In this document: positions 17,660-26,663 of the stretch, piece by piece | Layout: each line of letters starts with the position of its first letter | Position numbering within the stretch: the first letter of the stretch is position 1 | Origin: Mycobacterium saskatchewanense | GTDB taxonomy: Bacteria > Actinomycetota > Actinomycetes > Mycobacteriales > Mycobacteriaceae | DNA length: 64,000 nt | NCBI RefSeq assembly: GCF_010729105.1 | Contig: NZ_AP022573.1 | Location: 1,674,001-1,738,000 of the forward strand | Direction: 5' to 3' | Made by a program: the position numbers and the translations under genes | The notes under the pieces: generated by a model | The model's input: only the letters and a program-made list of their open reading frames with translations | Told to the model about the DNA's origin: nothing | Database searches by the model: none

Positions 17660-19339
17660 ATGACCACAGCCCGTCCCGCCCGGGCCCAGAACAAGACGCG
17701 CAACGAGGGCCAATGGGCCCTGGGTGATCGCGAGCCGCTCAATCCCAACGAGGAGATGAAGCAGGCCGGCGCCCCGCTTGACGTTCGCGAACGGATCGAA
17801 TCCGTATACGCCGAGGCTGGATTCGACAGCATCGACAAGTCCGACTTGCGCGGCCGGTTCCGCTGGTGGGGCCTCTACACGCAGCGCGAACAGGGCTACG
17901 ACGGTTCGTTCACCGGTGACGAGAACGCCGACCTACTCGAAGCGAAGTACTTCATGATGCGGGTGCGCTGCGACGGTGGCGCGCTCTCGACGGCCGCCCT
18001 TCGCACCCTCGGGCAGATCTCGACCGAGTTCGCCCGCGACACCGCGGACATCTCCGACCGCGAGAACGTCCAGTACCACTGGATCGAGGTGGAGAACGTC
18101 CCCGAGATCTGGCGGCGCCTCGACGAAGTCGGACTGCAGACCGCCGAAGCCTGCGGCGACTGCCCGCGTGTGATCTTGGGCTCACCGTTGGCCGGCGAGT
18201 CGCTCGACGAGGTGATCGACCCCACCTGGGCCATCGACGAGATCGTCCGCCGCTACATCGGCAAGCCCGATTTCGCCGACCTCCCACGCAAGTACAAGAC
18301 CGCCATCTCCGGGCTGCAGGACGTGGTGCACGAGGTCAACGACATCGCGTTCATCGGCGTCAACCATCCCGAGCACGGCCCGGGATTGGACCTGTGGGTC
18401 GGCGGCGGCCTGTCCACCAACCCGATGCTGGGCCAGCGGGTCGGCGCCTGGGTGCCGCTGGACGAGGTGCCCGAGGTGTGGGCGGCGGTGACATCGATTT
18501 TCCGCGACTACGGCTACCGGCGACTGCGGGCCAAGGCGCGGCTGAAGTTCCTGATCAAGGACTGGGGCATCGAGAAGTTCCGCGAAGTGCTCGAGACCGA
18601 GTACCTCAAGCGCCCGTTGATCGACGGCCCGGCCCCCGAGCCCGTCAAACACCCGATCGACCACGTCGGCGTTCAGCGCATCAAGAACGGGCTCAACGCC
18701 ATCGGTGCAGCACCGATCGCCGGCCGGGTGTCGGGCACCATCCTGTCCGCGGTAGCCGACCTCGCCGAACAGGCCGGTTCGAACCGGATCCGGTTCACGC
18801 CCTATCAGAAACTGGTCATCCTCGACATCGCCGACGACAAGGTCGAAGAGGTGGTCACCGGCCTGGAGGCCCTCGGCCTGCACACCAGGCCGTCACAGTG
18901 GCGGCGCAATCTGATGGCCTGCACCGGCATCGAGTACTGCAAGCTCTCGTTCGCCGAAACCCGTGTTCGCGCCCAAAGTTTGGTTCCCGAGCTGGAGCGG
19001 CGCCTGGAGGACATCAATTCCCAGCTCGACGTGCCGATCACCGTCAATATCAACGGCTGCCCGAACTCCTGTGCGCGAATTCAGGTCGCCGACATCGGCT
19101 TCAAGGGCCAGATGGTCGACGACGGCGAAGGCGGCTCGGTGGAAGGGTTCCAGGTCCACCTGGGCGGCAGCCTCGGCCTGGACAGCGGTTTCGGCCGAAA
19201 GTTGCGTCAGCACAAGGTAACCAGCGACGAGCTGGGCGACTACATCGAGCGAGTGGTCCGCAACTTCATCAAGCACCGCAGCGACGGTGAACGTTTCGCC
19301 CAGTGGGCCCTGCGGGCCGGGGAGGACGATCTGCGATGA
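17660..19339 (+). CDS. sirA: Ferredoxin-dependent sulfite reductase SirA (NirA)
   Basis: This 559-residue siroheme/[4Fe-4S] enzyme reduces sulfite to sulfide with six electrons from ferredoxin in cysteine synthesis. The start is the ATG behind AAGGAG. It has two ferredoxin-like half domains and the cluster ligands near the C-terminus: CTGIEYC (C-x5-C) and NGCPNSC (C-x3-C), which also bridge siroheme. Arg- and Lys-rich substrate-pocket segments (for example RENVQYHW) are present. It is called nirA in M. tuberculosis (Rv2391) although it acts on sulfite. The stop overlaps the cysH ATG (ATGA), and the operon is headed by a cysteine-rich leader peptide. Confidence 0.94.
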   Translation: MTTARPARAQNKTRNEGQWALGDREPLNPNEEMKQAGAPLDVRERIESVYAEAGFDSIDKSDLRGRFRWWGLYTQREQGYDGSFTGDENADLLEAKYFMMRVRCDGGALSTAALRTLGQISTEFARDTADISDRENVQYHWIEVENVPEIWRRLDEVGLQTAEACGDCPRVILGSPLAGESLDEVIDPTWAIDEIVRRYIGKPDFADLPRKYKTAISGLQDVVHEVNDIAFIGVNHPEHGPGLDLWVGGGLSTNPMLGQRVGAWVPLDEVPEVWAAVTSIFRDYGYRRLRAKARLKFLIKDWGIEKFREVLETEYLKRPLIDGPAPEPVKHPIDHVGVQRIKNGLNAIGAAPIAGRVSGTILSAVADLAEQAGSNRIRFTPYQKLVILDIADDKVEEVVTGLEALGLHTRPSQWRRNLMACTGIEYCKLSFAETRVRAQSLVPELERRLEDINSQLDVPITVNINGCPNSCARIQVADIGFKGQMVDDGEGGSVEGFQVHLGGSLGLDSGFGRKLRQHKVTSDELGDYIERVVRNFIKHRSDGERFAQWALRAGEDDLR

Positions 19340-20079
19340 CGGACAGGGCAACGAGGCCTACCGAAGCGGAACTGCGCGAACTCGCCGCCGAGGGCGCGGC
19401 GGAGCTCGAAGGCGCCAGCGCGTCGGACCTGTTGCGATGGACCGACGAGCATTTCGGCGGCGTCAACGGCCCGCGCGGCTGGGCGACGTGCAACTACGTC
19501 GTCGCATCCAGCATGCAGGAGGCCGTGCTGATCGACCTGGCGGCCAAAGTGCGGCCCGGTGTGCCAGTGATGTTCCTGGACACCGGCTATCACTTCGTGG
19601 AGACCATCGGCACCAGGGACGCCGTCGAGTCCGTCTACGACATCCGGGTCGTCAACGTCACCCCGGAGCGGACGGTGGCCGAACAAGACAAGCTCCTGGG
19701 CAAGGACCTCTTCGCCCGGGACCCGGGCGAGTGCTGCCGGATGCGCAAGGTCGAGCCGCTGGGCAAGGCGCTGCGCGGCTATTCGGCCTGGGTGACCGGG
19801 CTGCGCCGGGCCGACTCGGCGACCCGCGCGAACGCCCCGCTGGTCAGCTTCGACGAGGGGTTCAAGCTCGTCAAGGTGAACCCGCTGGCGACGTGGACCG
19901 ACGAGGACATGCAAAACTACATCGATGAGCACGATGTGTTGGTGAATCCGCTTGTCTACGAAGGTTATCCGTCGATCGGCTGCGCTCCCTGCACGGCCAA
20001 GCCCATCGAGGGCGCCGACCCGCGCAGCGGACGCTGGCAGGGGCTGGCCAAGACCGAATGCGGACTGCACGCGTCGTGA
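19336..20079 (+). CDS. cysH: Adenylylsulfate (APS) reductase CysH
   Basis: This 247-residue enzyme reduces adenosine 5'-phosphosulfate to sulfite using thioredoxin. It carries the four cysteines of the [4Fe-4S] cluster, C133-C134 (GECCRMRK) and C216/C219 (GCAPC), which mark APS rather than PAPS reductases. The catalytic Cys is C242 in the C-terminal ECGLH motif. The P-loop-like nucleotide segment VASSMQEAVLIDL is near residue 56. The ATG overlaps the sirA stop, so sulfite producer and sulfite consumer are coupled. An upstream in-frame start at 19303 would lie inside sirA and is rejected. Confidence 0.94.
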   Translation: MTDRATRPTEAELRELAAEGAAELEGASASDLLRWTDEHFGGVNGPRGWATCNYVVASSMQEAVLIDLAAKVRPGVPVMFLDTGYHFVETIGTRDAVESVYDIRVVNVTPERTVAEQDKLLGKDLFARDPGECCRMRKVEPLGKALRGYSAWVTGLRRADSATRANAPLVSFDEGFKLVKVNPLATWTDEDMQNYIDEHDVLVNPLVYEGYPSIGCAPCTAKPIEGADPRSGRWQGLAKTECGLHAS

Positions 20080-20795
20080 CCTCCCTCGTCCTGACCGCCC
20101 ACGGAAGCAAGGATCCGCGGTCGGCGGCCAACGCACGGGCAGTCGCGGACCGGGTCGCCCTCGTGCGGCCCGGTCTGGACGTCCGGCTGGCCTTCTGCGA
20201 GCTGAACGCCCCCAGCCTCGGGCAGGTCCTCCACGGCCTGCCCGCCGCGCGCCGGGCCGTGGTCACTCCCCTGCTGCTAGCCAATGCCTACCACGCCCGC
20301 GTCGACATCCCGCACCAGATCGGCGCGTGCGGCGCCACTGAGCGGGTGCGGCAGGCGTCGGTCCTCGGCGAGGACGAGCGGCTGGTTTCGGTGCTGCGCC
20401 AGCGAGTGGCCGAGCTCGGAGCGTCCCGGCTCGACGACACGCTGGGCGTGCTCGTGGTGGCGATCGGCTCCTCCGACGCCACAGCCAACGCGCGCACCCG
20501 GGAGGTCGCGCCCCGGCTGCTGGAGGGCACCCCGTGGGTCGCCGCGACGACGGCGTTCGCGACCCGCCCCCGGTCGTCGCTGGCCGAGTCCGTCGACGTT
20601 TTGCGCTCGCGGGGCGCCCGTCGGGTGGTCGTCGCGCCGTGGTTTCTGGCGCCGGGGCTGCTGCCCGACCGCGTGCGGCGCTTCGCCGAAGCCGCCGGCC
20701 TCGAGATGGCGGCGCCGCTGGGCGCGCACCGGCTGGTGGCGGAGACGGTGCTGAGCCGGTTCGATCAGGCGGCCGCCGAGCGCATCGCCGCCTGA
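20076..20795 (+). CDS. sirB: Sirohydrochlorin ferrochelatase-like protein (SirB/CbiX family)
   Basis: This 239-residue type II chelatase has the CbiX-type double domain: TAHGSKDPRSAANARAV with the metal-binding His near the N-terminus, a second lobe with VVAIGSSDA, and LANAYHARVDIP with another His of the active site. Its operon partners argue for insertion of Fe2+ into sirohydrochlorin to give the siroheme needed by SirA. A cobalt-chelating role for cobalamin cannot be excluded from sequence. The GTG at 20076 overlaps the cysH stop (GTGA). It corresponds to Rv2393 in gene order. It converges on cysA. Confidence 0.87.
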   Translation: MTSLVLTAHGSKDPRSAANARAVADRVALVRPGLDVRLAFCELNAPSLGQVLHGLPAARRAVVTPLLLANAYHARVDIPHQIGACGATERVRQASVLGEDERLVSVLRQRVAELGASRLDDTLGVLVVAIGSSDATANARTREVAPRLLEGTPWVAATTAFATRPRSSLAESVDVLRSRGARRVVVAPWFLAPGLLPDRVRRFAEAAGLEMAAPLGAHRLVAETVLSRFDQAAAERIAA

Positions 20796-20815
20796 GGGCT
20801 TTGACTTAGGGTTCG

Positions 20816-20843
20816 CGAATCTCGGTGGCCCGGCCATGATTCG
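20816..20843. terminator. Possible bidirectional hairpin between sirB and cysA
   Basis: CGAATC at 20816-20821 pairs with GATTCG at 20838-20843, with an inner TGGCC/GGCCA pairing. There is no T run. It sits in the 149-bp gap between convergent sulfur operons, where PE_PGRS and ggtB genes are found in M. tuberculosis. Weak evidence. Confidence 0.35.
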
Positions 20844-20944
20844 AGCATGTCTGAGGAATTCCGGCGGTTTGACGCTATCGCCGCGCCCGCGGCGCTAGGG
20901 CGGAGTGATACCGGCAGTCGAGCACGTCAATTGCCGCCAGTAAG

Positions 20945-22042
20945 TCACGCCGACGTCAGCGTGTCCTGGTCCTCGTTCGTCCCACCGGCGCCGCCATCAC
21001 GGGGAAGCACGACGTCGCTGGGAAGCGGTGGGACGCGGGTGGCGCGGACGTAGACGGTGTCGCCGTCGCGCAGGGCCAGCGCCTCGGCGTCGCCGCGGGT
21101 GATCTCGGCGGTGAACGGCCGCTTGGTGGCCGCGCTCGTCAACTCCACCCGCACCTCGAAACCCAGCGCGACCACCCGGTCGACAGTGGCACGCACGACC
21201 CCGATGGACTCCGCGGTCCCATCACCCCCGGCAACGGCCATATCGGGCTTGCGGCCCACCCGGATGTCGTGCGGGCGCACCAACGCCCCGTTGAGCTCGG
21301 AGACCGCACCCAGAAACGACATCACAAACGTGCTCGCCGGCGAGTCATACACCTCAGTCGGCGAACCCACCTGCTCGATGCGCCCCTTGTTGAGCACCGC
21401 GATCCGATCGGCCACATCCAACGCCTCGGCCTGATCATGGGTCACCAACACCGTCGTCACATGCACCTCGTCATGCAGCCGCCGCAACCACGCCCGCAAA
21501 TCCTCACGCACCTTGGCATCCAACGCACCGAACGGCTCATCAAGCAACAACACCTGCGGATCGACCGCCATCGCCCGCGCCAACGCCATCCGCTGCCGCT
21601 GCCCACCCGACAACTGATTGGGATAACGCCGCTGAAACCCGCTCAGCCCCACCACTTCCAACAACTCATCCACCTTGGCCTTAACCTCGGCCTTGGGCCG
21701 CTTACGGATCTTCAACCCGTAAGCCACGTTATCGCGCACCGTCAAATGCTTGAACGCCGCATAATGCTGAAACACAAACCCGATCCCACGCCGCTGCGGC
21801 GGCACCCGGGTCACGTCCTGACCATTGATGGTCACCGTCCCGCTGTCAGGCTGATCCAACCCCGCGATCGCCCGCAACAACGTCGACTTACCCGAACCAC
21901 TCGGACCCAGCAACGCCGTCAACGACCCCGTCGGCACCACAAAATCCACATGATCCAGCGCAACAAAATCCCCGTAATGCTTATAGGCATCACGCACCAC
22001 GATGGCAGGTTCCGCGGCGGCCTGGTTCTGGTGGTCGGTCAT
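20945..22042 (-). CDS. cysA: Sulfate ABC transporter ATP-binding protein CysA
   Basis: This 365-residue ATPase drives sulfate/thiosulfate import. It has Walker [10 protein letters not shown], the Q-loop in [14 protein letters not shown] (typical CysA), signature LSGGQRQR, Walker [12 protein letters not shown] and switch His in [11 protein letters not shown]-terminal TOBE-like regulatory region follows from about residue 240, with [12 protein letters not shown]. It is the last gene of subI-cysT-cysW-cysA and starts 21 bases after the cysW stop. The cytoplasmic dimer docks on CysT and CysW. Confidence 0.95.
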   Translation of the reverse strand: MTDHQNQAAAEPAIVVRDAYKHYGDFVALDHVDFVVPTGSLTALLGPSGSGKSTLLRAIAGLDQPDSGTVTINGQDVTRVPPQRRGIGFVFQHYAAFKHLTVRDNVAYGLKIRKRPKAEVKAKVDELLEVVGLSGFQRRYPNQLSGGQRQRMALARAMAVDPQVLLLDEPFGALDAKVREDLRAWLRRLHDEVHVTTVLVTHDQAEALDVADRIAVLNKGRIEQVGSPTEVYDSPASTFVMSFLGAVSELNGALVRPHDIRVGRKPDMAVAGGDGTAESIGVVRATVDRVVALGFEVRVELTSAATKRPFTAEITRGDAEALALRDGDTVYVRATRVPPLPSDVVLPRDGGAGGTNEDQDTLTSA

Positions 22043-22063
22043 GTGCGAATCTCCTTGTCGGGC

Positions 22064-22876
22064 CTACTTGGTCGCCCGTGCCCGGCGGGCATCCAGCGCC
22101 ACTTGGAAGATCAGGACCAGCACGGCGACACCCATGAGCAGCGTCGAGAGCGCATAGGCGCCGTACTCGGCGCCGCGGTTGTAGCGGTCGGAGACGAGCA
22201 GTGTCAGTGTTTGCGACTTGCCCGGCAAGTTCGACGACACGATGGTCACCGCTCCGTATTCGCCGAGTGTGCGTGCGACGGTCAGCACGATGCCGTAGGT
22301 CAGCCCCCAGCGGATGGACGGCAGCGTGATCCGCCAAAAGGTCTGCCACCAGCTCGAACCCAGCGTGGCCGCCGCCTCCTCCTGGTCGATGCCCAGCTCG
22401 TGCAGCACCGGCTCGACCTCGCGCACCACGAAGGGCAGTGTGACGAAGATGCTGGCCAGCACGATACCCGGCAGGCCGAAGATGATCTTGAACCCCAGGT
22501 CTTTCTCCACGAAGCCGAACGCCCCGGCCGACCCCCACAGCAGGATCAGGGCCACGCCCACGACGACGGGCGACACCGCGAACGGCAGGTCGATGATCGC
22601 CTGCAGCGCGCCCTTGCCCCGAAACCGGTTGCGCGCCAGTACTAAAGCGGTGGGAATCCCGAACAAGACGTTGAGCGGCACCACGATCGCCACCACGAGC
22701 AGCGTCAGGTCCAGTGCCGATTGCGCCGCCGGCGTGCTCACCCAGTCGAAGAACTGCCCCAGCCCGGGCCGGAAGGTCCGCCAGAGGATCAGCGAAACCG
22801 GCAACACCAACAACACGAAAAGGTATGCGAGCGCGACGAACCGGAGCAGATACCGAACCCGGACTGAGGACGTCAT
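22064..22876 (-). CDS. cysW: Sulfate ABC transporter permease CysW
   Basis: This 270-residue inner-membrane permease has about six membrane segments (the first at residues 10-32). The cytoplasmic EAA loop reads EEAAATLGSSWWQTFWRITLP and is the docking site for CysA. The ATG overlaps the cysT stop by four bases. The segment NRFRGKGALQAIIDLPFAVSP is typical of sulfate permeases. It forms the translocation channel with CysT. Confidence 0.94.
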   Translation of the reverse strand: MTSSVRVRYLLRFVALAYLFVLLVLPVSLILWRTFRPGLGQFFDWVSTPAAQSALDLTLLVVAIVVPLNVLFGIPTALVLARNRFRGKGALQAIIDLPFAVSPVVVGVALILLWGSAGAFGFVEKDLGFKIIFGLPGIVLASIFVTLPFVVREVEPVLHELGIDQEEAAATLGSSWWQTFWRITLPSIRWGLTYGIVLTVARTLGEYGAVTIVSSNLPGKSQTLTLLVSDRYNRGAEYGAYALSTLLMGVAVLVLIFQVALDARRARATK

Positions 22877-23739
22877 GCGGCCAGCTCCTCACGTTTGGCA
22901 GCCCGCCCGCCCACGATTCGCAGGACGAACAGCACCACAAACGAAATCCCAAGCAGCACGATCGATATCGCGGCGGCGCCGGTTCGGTCGTCGTTCTCGA
23001 TCAACGTCCGTATCCACTGCGACGACACCTCGGTCTTGCCCGGCACCGCGCCACCGATCAGCACCACCGAACCGAACTCGCCGATCGCCCGCGAGAAGGC
23101 CAGCCCCGCACCGGACAACAACGACGGCAACAGTGACGGCAGCACCACCGAGGTGAAGATCTTCGGGCCGCTGGCGCCCAGAGACGCCGCGGCCTCCTCG
23201 GTCTCGTGGTCGATCTCCAGCAGGACCGGCTGAACCGCGCGCACCACGAACGGCAGCGTCACGAACGCGAGCGCCACCGCCACGCCCCAGGCAGTGTGCT
23301 GCAGGTGCAGACCGACCGGGCTGTTGTTCCCGTACAGCGCGAGCATCACGAGGCTGGCGACGATGGTCGGCAGCGCGAACGGCAGGTCGATGGTCGCGTC
23401 GACGACCCGCTTGCCGAAAAAATCGTCGCGCACCAGCACCCAGGCGATGAGCAAGCCGAAGACGAGGTTGACGGCCGTGACCCCGGCGGAGATGGTGAGG
23501 GTCACGCGGAACGAATCCAGCGCGGCGTTGGAGGTGACCGCGAGCCAGAACGCCTGCCAGCCACCACCCGCGGCCTGCCAGGCGATCGCCGCCAGTGGCA
23601 GCAACACGATCACCGAGAGCCACAGCGTCGCCGCGCCCAGCCGGAGCGGCGTGGCCCCGACCCGGTGCGGCAGGTGCGCGTCGTGTGCCTCCAGCTCTGG
23701 CCGAATCGCCTGCGGGTCAGGGGTGACGGTGGCGGTCAT
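22873..23739 (-). CDS. cysT: Sulfate ABC transporter permease CysT
   Basis: This 288-residue permease begins at the ATG overlapping the subI stop (ATGA). About six transmembrane segments are visible, the first at about residues 37-57. The EAA loop reads EEAAASLGASGPKIFTSVVLP, followed by IGEFGSVVLIGG, a stretch shared with CysU/CysT of other bacteria. It pairs with CysW. A longer in-frame start at 23919 lies within subI and is rejected. Confidence 0.94.
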   Translation of the reverse strand: MTATVTPDPQAIRPELEAHDAHLPHRVGATPLRLGAATLWLSVIVLLPLAAIAWQAAGGGWQAFWLAVTSNAALDSFRVTLTISAGVTAVNLVFGLLIAWVLVRDDFFGKRVVDATIDLPFALPTIVASLVMLALYGNNSPVGLHLQHTAWGVAVALAFVTLPFVVRAVQPVLLEIDHETEEAAASLGASGPKIFTSVVLPSLLPSLLSGAGLAFSRAIGEFGSVVLIGGAVPGKTEVSSQWIRTLIENDDRTGAAAISIVLLGISFVVLFVLRIVGGRAAKREELAA

Positions 23740-24782
23740 CCGGTGGCCTGCGTGTAGATCTTGGTGATGCTGCCGGTGCTCTTGTCGAACAGCTGGGGAT
23801 CGATGACCGCCCAGCCGCCCAGGTCGGCGATCGTCCACAGTTTCGCCGGCGACGGATACTGGTCCCGGAACTCGGCGGCCACCGCGGGATCGACCGGGCG
23901 GAAACCCGTCTGGGCCCAAACCTCTTGCGCCGCAGCGGTGTACTGGAAGTTCTTGAACGCCACGGCGGCGTCCAGGTGCGGACTGGTGTTCACCACCGCC
24001 ACTGGGTTCTCGATCTTGAAAGTCTGCGGCGGATTGTTGTGTTCGACCGGCTTGCCCGCCCGCTCGGTCGCGATCGCCTCGTTCTCGTAGCTGATCAACA
24101 CGTCACCGCTGCCCTGAACAAAGACATCAGTGGCCTCCCGCCCCGACCCCGGTCGCAGCTTGACGTGTTCGCGCACCAATTTGTTGATGAAGTCGACGCC
24201 GGCCTGGTTGTTGCTGCCGCCCTGGCTCTTGACGGTGTAGGGGGCCAGCAGGTTCCACTTGGCCGAGCCCGAACTCAGCGGACTGGGCGTAATCACCTCG
24301 ACGCCGGGCCGCAGCAGGTCGTCCCAGTCCTTGATGTTCTTCGGATTCCCCTTGCGCACCACCAGCGTCACCACCGACCCGAACGGGATTCCCTTGGTGG
24401 CGTCAGTGTTCCAGTCCTTGGACACCTTGCCGGCCTTGATCAGTCGGGTGATGTCGGGCTCAACGGAGAAGTTCACGACGTCGGCCGGCTTGCCGTCAAC
24501 GACTCCGCGCGATTGGTCGCCGGATGCTCCATAGGACGTGATCACCTGCACACCCTTACCTTGGTCGGAAGCATTGAACGCCGGAATCACCTTGCTCCAG
24601 CCAGGTTCCGGGACGGAGTACGCAACGAGGGTGATGCTGGTGCGGGCGCGGCCCGGCCCGCCGCCGCCTACGACGTCACTCGGACCGGGGTTGCACGCGG
24701 CCAGGACGGCGGTCGTCAGCGCGAAAGCGCCGACATACCGGACCGTTCGCCAGCGCGGTGTGAGCCCGCTGTCGTTGAGCAT
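23736..24782 (-). CDS. subI: Sulfate-binding lipoprotein SubI
   Basis: This 348-residue solute-binding protein is anchored outside the membrane. The start is the ATG at 24782 behind GGAAGG. It has a signal peptide with lipobox ending LAAC (Cys near residue 29). The mature part has sulfate-binding protein family segments SYGASGDQSRGVVDGKPADVV, TPSPLSSGSAKWNLLAPY and YENEAIATERAGK. It is first in the transporter operon. A cysteine-containing leader peptide (24889-24945) precedes it by 106 bases. An in-frame extension to 24989 has no start signal and overlaps the leader. Confidence 0.94.
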   Translation of the reverse strand: MLNDSGLTPRWRTVRYVGAFALTTAVLAACNPGPSDVVGGGGPGRARTSITLVAYSVPEPGWSKVIPAFNASDQGKGVQVITSYGASGDQSRGVVDGKPADVVNFSVEPDITRLIKAGKVSKDWNTDATKGIPFGSVVTLVVRKGNPKNIKDWDDLLRPGVEVITPSPLSSGSAKWNLLAPYTVKSQGGSNNQAGVDFINKLVREHVKLRPGSGREATDVFVQGSGDVLISYENEAIATERAGKPVEHNNPPQTFKIENPVAVVNTSPHLDAAVAFKNFQYTAAAQEVWAQTGFRPVDPAVAAEFRDQYPSPAKLWTIADLGGWAVIDPQLFDKSTGSITKIYTQATG

Positions 24783-24888
24783 TGTGGCCTTCCAGTGCGA
24801 GACGGATTGGTCCCGTTGCTGCGGAAGGGCACTGGAAACGCGACGAGAATTCACCAACTCCATACCTGACCGCGCACGGGTTCGGGAG

Positions 24889-24945
24889 TCAGCGACAACA
24901 GTGCACGAACACGCCGCATGGGAACAGCGCGGGTGCCACGTGCAT
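24889..24945 (-). CDS. Cysteine-containing upstream peptide, probable attenuator of subI operon
   Basis: The 18-residue frame MHVAPALFPCGVFVHCCR ends in a Cys pair one codon before its last residue. A -10 element TAGGCT (24958-24953) lies exactly 7 bases before the ATG, so the message is probably leaderless. The distance from this ORF to subI (106 bases) almost equals that from the sirA leader ORF to sirA (110). Both features fit the cysteine-responsive leaderless ORFs known from mycobacterial sulfur operons. Confidence 0.72.
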   Translation of the reverse strand: MHVAPALFPCGVFVHCCR

Positions 24946-25001
24946 GCCGCGAAGCCTAACAAAAAATCGCTGGCCCGCCACCGGGCCATACCCGAGCCGC
25001 G

Positions 25002-25079
25002 TCAGTGCGTCAGCAACCAGGTGACGATCACCAGCGCAATCAGCGTGACGAGAATCAGCGTCACGTGCGACCGAGGCAT
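25002..25079 (-). CDS. Very small membrane protein (25 residues)
   Basis: The frame encodes MPRSHVTLILVTLIALVIVT followed by WLLTH: a short basic start and one continuous hydrophobic segment, the form of a single-span membrane peptide. It starts 6 bases after the stop of another small membrane protein gene, so the two are likely co-translated. The function is unknown. It is below the usual annotation length and might be missed in other genomes. Confidence 0.5.
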   Translation of the reverse strand: MPRSHVTLILVTLIALVIVTWLLTH

Positions 25080-25085
25080 AGGCGT

Positions 25086-25280
25086 TTACCCGGCGGTCAC
25101 GTCGGCGTGGCGGCCGCGGCGCATCAGCGCGATGCCCCGGCCGAGCAGGCCGTCCAGCCCGGCCGCTGTGAGGTAGGCCACCGCCAACACCACGGGCATC
25201 ACCACCATGGCCTGCAGGACGAAGGCGAGCCCCGACAGCCACAGTTCGTTGCCGTCCCACCAATTCAGAAACCCGTCCAT
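25086..25280 (-). CDS. Small membrane protein (64 residues)
   Basis: It begins MDGFLNWWDGNELWLSGLAF and continues as a hydrophobic helix (about residues 15-45) with the basic tail MRRGRHADVTAG. It is probably a one- or two-span inner-membrane protein with its C-terminus inside. Its place between subI and the trehalase matches small hypothetical membrane genes (Rv2401A region) in M. tuberculosis. The function is unknown. An in-frame ATG at 25307 would add 9 residues. Confidence 0.6.
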   Translation of the reverse strand: MDGFLNWWDGNELWLSGLAFVLQAMVVMPVVLAVAYLTAAGLDGLLGRGIALMRRGRHADVTAG

Positions 25281-25334
25281 TGGGCTTAAGGGTATTCGCC
25301 CCGGCACCCGAAACCAATGTGCCAGGATCGGCGC

Positions 25335-26591
25335 ATGTCAGCCGGATCCTCCGAAGCTCGGGCGACGACCTGCCTGGTCGCCGGCGGCGGACCGGCGGGC
25401 GTCGTGCTCGGCCTGCTGTTGGCCCGCGCCGGCGTTGACGTCACGGTGATGGAAAAACATGCCGACTTCCTGCGGGACTTCCGCGGGGACACCGTGCACG
25501 CGAGCACCCTGCAGCTACTCGACGAGCTGGGCCTCGGTGCCAAATTCGCCGGGATTCCGCATCGCCTGATCAGCACGATCCGGATGGAGATCCAGAACGG
25601 AACGGTCGACCTCGACCTGACCCGCCTGCCCGGGGCGCATCAGCACATCGCGCTGGTGCCGCAGTGGGACTTCCTGGAGATGGTCGCCGCTGCGGCCGAG
25701 GCCGAGCCGACCTTCCGGCTGTTGCGCAGCACCGAGGTCGTCGGGGTGGTCCGGGACGGCAACCGCGTTGTGGGTGTCACGTACCGGGACCACGCCGACC
25801 CGGCGGGCCTGGTCAGGGAGATGCGGGCGGAGCTGACCGTGGCTTGCGACGGGCGCTCGTCGACGGTGCGGTCCGCGATGGGCCTGACGCCGCGCAGCTT
25901 CGGCGCGCCCATGGATGTGTGGTGGTTTCGCCTGCCCCGCCGGCCCGACGACCCCAGCGGGCTGGCCGGCGTGATGCGCGCCGGGCACGCGACGATCATG
26001 ATCGACCGCGGCGATTACTACCAGATCGCCTACATCATCCCGAAGGGCAGCGACACCAGGCTGCGGGCCGAAGGAATCGAATCGCTGCGCCGGGCCCTGA
26101 TCGGCATGGTGCCGTGGATTGCCGACCGCGCCGGTCAGCTCACCTCGTTTGACGACGTGAAACTGCTTGATGTGCAACTGAATCGGCTCCGCCGGTGGTA
26201 CGCCGACGGCGTGCTGTTCATCGGCGATGCGGCCCACGCGATGTCGCCGGTCGGTGGCGTCGGCATCAACCTGGCGGTCGCCGACGCCGTGGCCACCGCC
26301 CGCATCCTCGCCGGCCCCCTGCGCTCGAGGCGGGTGTCCACCCGCCGGCTGGCCCGCGTGCAGCTGCGACGCTGGCTGCCGACGGTGCTCCTGCAGTCGG
26401 CGCAGCGGCTGATCCACGCGAAGGTGATCGCCGCCGCGGTGGCCGAAGATCGCGCGGGCGAGTCGATAAAAGCCCCCCGAGCGGTCCGGCTGGCGGGCCG
26501 GGCGGTGGCATTGCGGCGCCTGGTCGGCTACCTGGTCGCGATCGGACCGCTCCCCGAGCATGCGCCCGGGTACGCCCGGCGCCGCGGGTGA
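25335..26591 (+). CDS. FAD-dependent aromatic hydroxylase-like oxidoreductase (PHBH fold)
   Basis: This 418-residue flavoprotein starts at the ATG behind CAGGA. It has the dinucleotide motif GGGPAGVVLGLLLARAG, the DG motif in VACDGRSSTVR, and the GD motif in FIGDAAHAMSPVGGVGINLA, the three landmarks of group A flavoprotein hydroxylases. DFRGDTVHASTLQLLDELGL is also typical. These enzymes hydroxylate phenols using NADPH and O2; the substrate here is unknown. The C-terminus (residues about 325-418) is unusually rich in Arg. Its usual neighbours in other mycobacteria are not evident. Confidence 0.85.
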   Translation: MSAGSSEARATTCLVAGGGPAGVVLGLLLARAGVDVTVMEKHADFLRDFRGDTVHASTLQLLDELGLGAKFAGIPHRLISTIRMEIQNGTVDLDLTRLPGAHQHIALVPQWDFLEMVAAAAEAEPTFRLLRSTEVVGVVRDGNRVVGVTYRDHADPAGLVREMRAELTVACDGRSSTVRSAMGLTPRSFGAPMDVWWFRLPRRPDDPSGLAGVMRAGHATIMIDRGDYYQIAYIIPKGSDTRLRAEGIESLRRALIGMVPWIADRAGQLTSFDDVKLLDVQLNRLRRWYADGVLFIGDAAHAMSPVGGVGINLAVADAVATARILAGPLRSRRVSTRRLARVQLRRWLPTVLLQSAQRLIHAKVIAAAVAEDRAGESIKAPRAVRLAGRAVALRRLVGYLVAIGPLPEHAPGYARRRG

Positions 26592-26663
26592 TCCAAGACA
26601 CGGCGGCGCGCCGCTCGGCGGAAAGCGTGGACGGGGAGCAGGTAAACAGTCGATGATGTCGGC

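Noticed and set aside
20847..21053. A 68-codon plus-strand frame between sirB and cysA
   Set aside because: Half of it is antisense to the cysA end, there is no motif, and no neighbour relationship supports it.
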